Shown here: positions 14,929-20,675 of the stretch, piece after piece
How the letters are laid out: each line of letters opens with the position of its first letter
Position numbering within the stretch: the first letter of the stretch is position 1
Assembly (NCBI GenBank): GCA_003542385.1
Contig: DPKT01000234.1
Location: 1 to 23,633 of the forward strand
DNA: 23,633 nt
Source of the DNA: Desulfomicrobium sp.
Lineage (GTDB): Bacteria > Desulfobacterota > Desulfovibrionia > Desulfovibrionales > Desulfomicrobiaceae
Reading direction: 5' to 3'
Program-made: the position numbers and the translations under genes
The notes under the pieces: model-generated
What the model was told of the DNA's origin: nothing
Seen by the model: only the letters and a program-made list of their open reading frames with translations
The model's database searches: none

Positions 14929-15971
14929 ACAAGACGCCTCTGGTACAGACGGTCTCCGCCGCCGGTTGAGCCTCCAAGCTCTCTCCAGGGGACCTGGAGA
15001 AGGCGCTTTGTGGGCTGGATGTCGGCCTTGACGACCGCATTCTGACGGGGATGGGCAACAGCGAGGACGCCGCCGTCGTCCGATTCCCTCCCGGGAAGGC
15101 TTTGGTGCAGACCCTCGATTTCTTCACGCCCATCGTCAACGACCCCTTCCGATTCGGACAGATCGCCGCCGCCAATTCCCTGTCGGATGTCTATGCCATG
15201 GGCGGCGAAGCATACGCTGTCATGAATATCGTCTGCTTCCCGTCCTCGACGATGGATATCTCGGTGTTGCGCGAGATACTCCGCGGCGGCCTGACGAAGA
15301 TACGGGAGGCCGGCGCAATGCTCGTTGGAGGTCACAGCGTCCAGGACAAGGAACTCAAGTACGGACTCTCGGTGTCCGGCATCATCGATCCTGACCGCTA
15401 TGCGACCAATGCCGGGCTTCGGCCCGGCGACAACCTGATTCTGACCAAGCCCATCGGTTCCGGAGTCCTGGCGACGGCTGTAAAGGCCGGTTGGGACGGC
15501 GCCGAAGCCGACGAGGACGAGCTCTTCAGGTGGGCGTCGCGGTTGAACAAGAACGCGGGCGCAGCCATAGCCTCTTTCGGCCTGCGCGCGGCCACTGACG
15601 TCACGGGGTTCGGGCTGGGAGGGCACCTGCTGGAGATGGCCACGGCCTCGGACTGCACCGTCCGTCTCCATACGGCTGCCGTGCCAATCATGGGTCGCGC
15701 GGCGGAACTGGGGGCAGTCGGGCTTTTGCCGGCCGGCAGCCATGCCAACAGGCATTACTGCGACAGGACCGTTTTGCAGCTCCGGGGCCTTGACCCGGTC
15801 AAGGTGGATCTCATGTTCGACGCGCAGACTTCGGGGGGGATGGTGCTGGCCGTTCCGCCAAAACTGGTCGAGGAGGTCCGGGCGTGGCTTGAGGCTCACG
15901 GCGACCTGGCCGCGATCGTTGGCGACGTTGAGCGGCTGCGCGGCGACGGCAGGCGCCTTGTCCTGTGCTGA
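14925..15971 (+). CDS. selD: Selenide, water dikinase SelD, itself a selenoprotein (UGA = Sec15)
   Basis: SelD makes selenophosphate from selenide and ATP, the selenium donor for Sec-tRNA. The 348-residue frame starts at GTG 14925, with AGGTGAGGA at 14909-14917. It begins MNKTPLVQTVSAAG, then an in-frame TGA at 14967-14969, then ASK. The UGA falls exactly at the catalytic Cys17 position of E. coli SelD, with Lys18 three residues on, as in Cys17/Lys20. Downstream are QTLDFFTPIVNDPFRFGQ, SDVYAMGG, VGGHSVQDKELKYG and ATDVTGFGLGGHL, all SelD hallmarks. An ordinary gene caller would start at ATG 15051 and lose the catalytic segment. It overlaps LysR by 4 nt and the next gene by 7 nt. Confidence 0.95.
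14976..15010 (+). promoter_or_regulatory. Bacterial SECIS-type hairpin for UGA decoding in selD
   Basis: Seven nucleotides after the UGA (14967-14969) a hairpin can form. Its core is TCTCCAGG (14982-14989) pairing with CCTGGAGA (14993-15000) around a tight GGA loop, or a GGGAC loop if one pair opens. A lower stem AAGC (14976-14979) with GCTT (15005-15008) is possible across an internal loop. The apical loop is about 20 nt from the UGA and is G-rich, as expected for SelB recognition. Folding was judged by eye only. Confidence 0.75.
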
Positions 15972-17464
15972 CGATTGAAATCAGCCGGAATTCCGGCGAG
16001 TTCGAATCGGTCCACGTCGAGACGGGCCGCTCCTTTCTGAGCGCGCTGTTCGAGGCCGGCGTCGGCCGCGGTCGACTTGTGTGCGGCGGTAGCGGGTTGT
16101 GCGGGAAATGCAGGATTCGCTTCCTGGCCTCGCCGCCCATGCCGTGCGCGGAAGATTTCCAGCGCCTCGGCGCGGAAGACGTGGCGGCCGGGTGGCGCCT
16201 GGCCTGTCGGCATGCGGTGGCATCTCCGTGCCGGATAGAGGACCCGGGCCCGCCGCCGGCCATGCCGAAGTCCGAGCGCGCCGACGGACTTGCGGTGGAT
16301 GTCGGGACAACGCGCATCAAATGGGCCCTGCAGCGGGGCGGGGAACGTGGCGCCGAATACGCCGTGTTCAACCCGCAGATGGCAGTTGGCAGTGAAATCA
16401 TGTCCCGGTTGCGCTACGCCCTGTCGTCTCCGGAAGGGCGTAGCCACCTCCGGGAATCCGTGCTGCGGGTGCTGCGGGACGTGGTCGGCGCAAGCGGCGC
16501 CACGGCCATGGCCCTTTCCGCGAACAGCGCCATGGTCTCCATCCTGCTTGACGTTCCCCTGGCCGGCCTGGCCTACGCTCCGTACAGCCTGCCGTGGCCG
16601 GGAGGGGAAGTTGTCCGCCTCGACCCCGGCTTGCCTCCGGCCTACGTCCCGCCGCTGCTGGGGCCGTTCATCGGGGCCGACATAAGCGCCGGTCTGGCCT
16701 GCATTGCCGCGCAACGCCCTCGCTACCCCTATATCCTCGCCGATCTCGGGACCAACGGGGAGTTCGTCCTCGCACTGGATGAACACCGGTATTACGCCTG
16801 CAGCGTGCCCATGGGGCCGGCCATCGAGGGTGTGGGGCTGTGCTGCGGGGCCCCCGCCGGAGATGGCGTCCTGAGCAGGGCGGAACTCACTCCCGGCGGG
16901 TTGCGATGGGACACGCCGAACATGACGGCCATCTCCGGGACGGGCTACATGTCCGTCCTGGCGCTGCTGCTCCGATTGGGGCTTGTCGGTACGGACGGCC
17001 ATTTCCGGGAGGGGACGATGCCCCTTGCGCGCAAGGTCGGGACGCGAGTGCGCGAACACCCGTTGGGTAGAGTTTTCGGACTGGAGGGAGACGTTTTCCT
17101 GGCGGAGCGGGATATCGAGGAGTTTCTCAAGGCCAAGGCCGGCGTCAACGTGGGCCTCAGGACATTGGTCGGGCTGGCCGGTCTGGCCGAAGGGGACGTG
17201 GAGACGGTCTACCTGGCCGGCGCTCTCGGGGAGCATTCGCAGACCGAGGACCTCGTTGCCCTGGGCTTCCTGCCCGAGGTCTGGGCGGATCGGGTCCGCA
17301 TGGCCGGCAACACGTCACTGGCGGGCACGTTGCTGGCCCTGCGTGATGAGGGGACCCGGCGTTGGCTCGCCGGGTTGCCCCCGTTGGTCAGGGTGGAATC
17401 GCTGGTGGAGAGGGATGATTTCGGCCCCGCGTTCATGAAGGCCATGCGTTTCGCATGGGCGTAG
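15965..17464 (+). CDS. [2Fe-2S] ferredoxin/ASKHA-domain protein, RACE-like corrinoid activator (DUF4445)
   Basis: This is a 499-residue protein. The N-terminal ferredoxin domain has Cys40, Cys46, Cys49 and Cys81 (C-x5-C-x2-C...C). The ASKHA ATPase part has the phosphate-1 motif VDVGTT (111-116), NPQMAVGSEIMSRL (136-149), FIGADISAGL (235-244), ADLGTNGE (259-266), GPAIEGV and VYLAGALGEH. Family members (RACE proteins) use ATP and low-potential electrons to reduce inactive cob(II)alamin to cob(I)alamin in corrinoid methyltransferase systems. It is shorter than typical RACE proteins (about 600 or more). Start GTG 15965 overlaps selD by 7 nt. The target here is unknown, and no corrinoid protein is nearby. 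Confidence 0.85.
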   Translation: MLTIEISRNSGEFESVHVETGRSFLSALFEAGVGRGRLVCGGSGLCGKCRIRFLASPPMPCAEDFQRLGAEDVAAGWRLACRHAVASPCRIEDPGPPPAMPKSERADGLAVDVGTTRIKWALQRGGERGAEYAVFNPQMAVGSEIMSRLRYALSSPEGRSHLRESVLRVLRDVVGASGATAMALSANSAMVSILLDVPLAGLAYAPYSLPWPGGEVVRLDPGLPPAYVPPLLGPFIGADISAGLACIAAQRPRYPYILADLGTNGEFVLALDEHRYYACSVPMGPAIEGVGLCCGAPAGDGVLSRAELTPGGLRWDTPNMTAISGTGYMSVLALLLRLGLVGTDGHFREGTMPLARKVGTRVREHPLGRVFGLEGDVFLAERDIEEFLKAKAGVNVGLRTLVGLAGLAEGDVETVYLAGALGEHSQTEDLVALGFLPEVWADRVRMAGNTSLAGTLLALRDEGTRRWLAGLPPLVRVESLVERDDFGPAFMKAMRFAWA

Positions 17465-17486
17465 CGGGAGGCTGTGGACCGTCAGG

Positions 17487-17861
17487 TTACAGCTTGGCGC
17501 CGATGGCGTCGTGAATGCGCCGCGAGGCCTGCTCGTCGCCCAGGTACCCCACCCGGATGGATATCTCCGTGGTTGTCGAGCTCTGAGCCTTGAGGATGAT
17601 CCATGCCTCGCGGTCTGCGTCGCGGGTCTTGATTGTGGCCTGGCTCAGCTGTTTTTCGCGTTCGAGTACGGGCAGCCCGAGGGATTCGCAGCCGGCGATG
17701 CTCGCCTGGTATGCGCCGTCGAGATTCACATTGTAGGTCTTTTTCAACTGGCCTGCGACATAGGTGTATGTTCCCACCGCAGCCGCGCCGCCGACCACGA
17801 CGGCCGCGCATCCCGTGCAGAGCAGCACGAGGAGTATGGCCAGGTTCCGTATGGCTCTCAT
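17487..17861 (-). CDS. Small DUF3568-like lipoprotein
   Basis: This is a 124-residue protein of unknown function. It has a basic N-terminus, a hydrophobic stretch (residues 7-15) and a lipobox-like LLCTGC with Cys18 as the lipidation site; the -3 position is Cys, slightly atypical. It is followed by a Gly/Ala/Val-rich segment and a soluble domain with YVAGQLKKTYN (about 34-44), resembling DUF3568 proteins. It probably sits on the inner leaflet of the outer membrane. The start is supported by GGAGG (17870-17874 on this strand), 8 nt upstream. It lies 58 nt downstream of recJ on the same strand and may share its transcript. It converges on the RACE-like gene with a 22-nt gap and no visible terminator. 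Confidence 0.75.
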   Translation of the reverse strand: MRAIRNLAILLVLLCTGCAAVVVGGAAAVGTYTYVAGQLKKTYNVNLDGAYQASIAGCESLGLPVLEREKQLSQATIKTRDADREAWIILKAQSSTTTEISIRVGYLGDEQASRRIHDAIGAKL

Positions 17862-17919
17862 AGGTCGTTCCTCCGTTTTTCCATGTCCTACGTTTTTTCC
17901 GGATCGAAGAAAAGGGAGT

Positions 17920-19644
17920 TCACTCGACGGCCAGGATCTCCTGGACGGCCAGTTCGATCTGCATCAGGCCGTTGAACTTTGACAGGCGGGGGGTGTAGGC
18001 GATCTTGGCCTGCCTGCCCTCAAGCGGCGTGTCCTGCCAGCGTTCGCCCTGGCGCCAGGCGACGGCGCGGAGGCTCGTTCCGTCGGTGGTGTCGGAGAGG
18101 TGGAGCTCCAGGTGCTTCTTCTGGCTGAAAAAGCGGTGCCGCAGGATGTTCAGGGGCGGCGAGAGAAAGATGGGTCTCGGGTTGCCCTGCCCGTAGGGCT
18201 GCAGCAGTTCCAGCTCCTTGAGCAGTGTGTGGTCGATGACGGAGAAGGGCAGTTCGGCGTCCAGTTCCAGGACGGGCGGCGCCGGATTCGCCCCGAGCTG
18301 TTCCTCTACGGCCCAGGCAAAGAGGTCCTTGAGGTTGGACAGTTGGAACGGTTCGAGCTTGAGTCCCGCGGCCTGACGATGCCCCCCGAACTTGTAGAGG
18401 CACTGTTTGCAGGACAGCAGGGCCTGATAGAGGTCGAAGGTGGGGGTGGAGCGCCCGGAGCCCTTGAAGATGCCGTTTTCCTTGGTCAGGATGAGGCAGG
18501 GGCGGTGGAAGCGTTCCACGATGCGCGAGGCGACGATGCCGATGATGCCCGAGTGCCAGTGCTCGGAGTGCAGGACCAGCCCCGGGAGGTGGAGCTGGGA
18601 TTCGGCCTGGGCGATGGCCTCTTCAAGGATGCGCTGCTCCTCGACCTTGCGCTTGGTGTTGAGCCGGTCGAGTTGCTCGGCCATGATGCGGGCCTCGTCG
18701 CGGTTTTTCTCCAGAAGCAGGCGCACGGCCAGGTCCGGGTCGCCGATGCGGCCGGCGGCATTGATGCGCGGGGCCAGGGCGAAGCCGATGGCCCCTGTGC
18801 CGACGCTCTCCTCCGGCGTCATGCCGCTTATTTCCTTGAGGGCCTGGATGCCGAAGCGGCGGCCTTCCTTGATGAGGAGCAGGCCGTTCTTGACCAGGAT
18901 CCTGTTCTGGTCGTCCAGCGGGACCACGTCGGCCACGGTGCCGAGAGCGACAAGATCCAGGAAATCCCGGATGTCGGCCGGAGGACCCGGCAGGATGCGG
19001 TTCAGGGCGCCCATGAGCAGAAAGCTCACGCCTACTCCCGAGAGGTTGGGCGAGGGCCAGCCTTCGAGCTTGGGATTGATGATGATGTCGGCGTCGGGAA
19101 GTTCCTGTCCGGGCAGGTGATGGTCGGTGACGATGACCTGCATGCCCAGTTCCCGGGCCGCGCGGATCTCTTCGGTGTTGGCGATGCCGCAGTCCACGGT
19201 CAGCAGCAGCCCGACGCCCTTTTCGGCCAGATCCCGAATGCCTTCCAGGTGCAGGCCGTAGCCGAAATCGAGCCTGTCGGGGATGAAGTGCAGTATGTCG
19301 ATGCCCCGGGCGGCCATGAAGTCCTTGACCAGAGCCGTGGCCGTGATGCCGTCCACGTCGTAGTCGCCCCAGACGGCGATCCTCCGCCCCGATTCGACGG
19401 CTTGGCGCAAGAGCTCCGCTCCCGCCTCGATGCCGGGCCACCGGTCCAGGGGGTGCAGGTAGCGCAGGCCGGGGCTCAGGAATTTGTCCATTTCCCCTTC
19501 GGATGTCAGGCCGCGCAGCGAGAGCAGGTGGACCAGCAACGGGCTGACCTCGAGGCGCCGGGCAAGCCGCTCCTGCTCGGCCCGGGTGAGGGCCGCCTCG
19601 GGCGGTGGGGTCTTGAGCCTCCAGGTGGGCTGGCTATCCGACAT
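17920..19644 (-). CDS. recJ: Single-stranded-DNA-specific exonuclease RecJ
   Basis: RecJ (574 residues) is a 5'-3' ssDNA exonuclease of RecFOR recombination, mismatch and base-excision repair. DHH-family metal motifs are GDYDVDG (93-99), DCG (151-153) and DHH (174-176). The DHHA1 domain has the APRINAAGRIGDP segment and GGHRQAAGLKL. An OB-like domain ends the protein. ATG 19644 is preferred to an in-frame TTG at 19686: the TTG has no Shine-Dalgarno and would lie at the predicted transcript 5' end, since the -10 box is at 19695-19700. Confidence 0.96.
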   Translation of the reverse strand: MSDSQPTWRLKTPPPEAALTRAEQERLARRLEVSPLLVHLLSLRGLTSEGEMDKFLSPGLRYLHPLDRWPGIEAGAELLRQAVESGRRIAVWGDYDVDGITATALVKDFMAARGIDILHFIPDRLDFGYGLHLEGIRDLAEKGVGLLLTVDCGIANTEEIRAARELGMQVIVTDHHLPGQELPDADIIINPKLEGWPSPNLSGVGVSFLLMGALNRILPGPPADIRDFLDLVALGTVADVVPLDDQNRILVKNGLLLIKEGRRFGIQALKEISGMTPEESVGTGAIGFALAPRINAAGRIGDPDLAVRLLLEKNRDEARIMAEQLDRLNTKRKVEEQRILEEAIAQAESQLHLPGLVLHSEHWHSGIIGIVASRIVERFHRPCLILTKENGIFKGSGRSTPTFDLYQALLSCKQCLYKFGGHRQAAGLKLEPFQLSNLKDLFAWAVEEQLGANPAPPVLELDAELPFSVIDHTLLKELELLQPYGQGNPRPIFLSPPLNILRHRFFSQKKHLELHLSDTTDGTSLRAVAWRQGERWQDTPLEGRQAKIAYTPRLSKFNGLMQIELAVQEILAVE

Positions 19645-19675
19645 GGGCCTATCCGGAAAAACGGTGGATGACGCT

Positions 19676-19702
19676 TTGACAGTCAAGGGTCAGAAGTATA
19701 AT
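19676..19702 (+). promoter_or_regulatory. Consensus sigma-70 promoter for the DUF2156 gene
   Basis: A perfect -35 TTGACA (19676-19681) and a perfect -10 TATAAT (19697-19702) are separated by 15 bp, shorter than the ideal 17. Transcription would begin near 19709, giving an approximately 88-nt leader before ATG 19797. The -35 lies within a small palindrome, TTGAC-A-GTCAA (19676-19686), which could be an operator. Confidence 0.6.
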
Positions 19703-19722
19703 TGTTTTTGGCTCGACTGCAA
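19695..19722 (-). promoter_or_regulatory. Sigma-70-like promoter for recJ
   Basis: Reading leftward, TTGCAG (19722-19717) and TATACT (19700-19695) are spaced by 16 bp. The predicted transcript start is near 19688, leaving a leader of roughly 44 nt to ATG 19644. The -10 hexamer overlaps the rightward TATAAT by four base pairs, so the two divergent promoters share one melting region. Confidence 0.5.
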
Positions 19723-19796
19723 GAGCTTTGATTTCTTGAATTTTTGATCCGGTCAAACCGGCCGTAATTGTTGCCTATCTTGGTCAGCGAGGTTTC

Positions 19797-20675
19797 ATGG
19801 ACATCACATTCAGCCCCATCTCCCTGGAGGGGCAGACAGAATACAACCGGCATCTGGCGCTGTGCGGCCAGAAGCCGTCGGACTACAGTTTCGTCAACCT
19901 GTGGGGTTGGGGCCGGGAATACGGCCTGGAGTGGGCTTTCCTCGACGGGTATGTGCTCATCAGACAGACCTTCCCCCAGACCCTGTACTGGGCTCCGGTG
20001 GGCGACTGGAAGAACGCGGACTGGGAGAAATTGCGCGACGCCCTTCCGGGAGACGCGTGCTTCATCCGCATCCCCGAACAGCTCAAGATCATCTGGGAGA
20101 CGACGATCCCCGGCATCCGGGTCGAGGAATGCCGCGACCATTGGGACTATCTCTACGACGTGACCGAACTCGTCGAGCTCAAGGGACGCAAGTTCCACAA
20201 GAAGAAGAACCTGCTGAACCAGTTCCTGCGCGACTACGACGCGCGCTTCGTGCTGCTGGACGAGAAGACCGTGGAGTGCGCCCTGGCCCTGCAGACGGAC
20301 TGGTTTCTGTGGCGCAACACGGAGAACGACCGGACCCTGGAAGCCGAAAACCTGGCCATCGTCAAGGTCATGCACGACTGGTCGCGCCTGCACGGCCTCA
20401 TCGGCGCCGGTCTGATGGTCGATGACAAGATGATCGCCTACACCATCGCCGAGGCCCTGGACGAGACGAGCGTCGTCATCCATTTCGAAAAGGGGTGTCC
20501 CAATTTCAAGGGAGTGTACCAGGCCATCAACCAGATGTTTCTGGAGCGGTGCTGTCAGGGGTTTCAGGTCGTCAACAGGGAGCAGGACCTGGGAGACGAG
20601 GGCCTGCGCAAGGCCAAGATGAGCTACAACCCGTCGGGCTTTTTGCAGAAGTACTCGGTCTGCCTGCGCGGCTAG
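19797..20675 (+). CDS. DUF2156 protein (phosphatidylglycerol lysyltransferase C-terminal-like, GNAT fold)
   Basis: This 292-residue soluble protein resembles the DUF2156/LPG-synthase C-terminal family, which has tandem GNAT-like folds. Support comes from WDYLYDVTELVELKGRKFHK (about 116-135) followed by KKNLLNQFLRDY, and near the C-terminus VNREQDLGDEGLRKAKMSYNP (about 260-280), both typical of the family. It lacks the membrane-flippase half of true MprF. The substrate is unknown; aminoacyl or acyl transfer is a family-level inference. A GAGGT lies unusually close (3 nt) to the ATG. It is monocistronic and overlaps the topA stop by 4 nt. Confidence 0.8.
   Translation: MDITFSPISLEGQTEYNRHLALCGQKPSDYSFVNLWGWGREYGLEWAFLDGYVLIRQTFPQTLYWAPVGDWKNADWEKLRDALPGDACFIRIPEQLKIIWETTIPGIRVEECRDHWDYLYDVTELVELKGRKFHKKKNLLNQFLRDYDARFVLLDEKTVECALALQTDWFLWRNTENDRTLEAENLAIVKVMHDWSRLHGLIGAGLMVDDKMIAYTIAEALDETSVVIHFEKGCPNFKGVYQAINQMFLERCCQGFQVVNREQDLGDEGLRKAKMSYNPSGFLQKYSVCLRG

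Noticed and set aside
14967..14969. The TGA as a nonsense mutation making selD a pseudogene
   Set aside because: It lies exactly at the catalytic Cys/Sec position, is followed by a matching hairpin, and the rest of the gene is intact.
15051..15971. selD as a 306-residue gene starting at ATG 15051
   Set aside because: This would remove the active-site segment, which is clearly encoded upstream through the UGA. GTG 14925 also has a good ribosome site.
18100..19671. A 523-codon plus-strand frame opposite recJ
   Set aside because: It is a shadow of recJ without a ribosome site or recognisable motif.
19749..19761. CCGGT-CAA-ACCGG inverted repeat in the DUF2156 leader as a terminator
   Set aside because: The stem is only 5 bp and no T-run follows; chance is likely in this composition.
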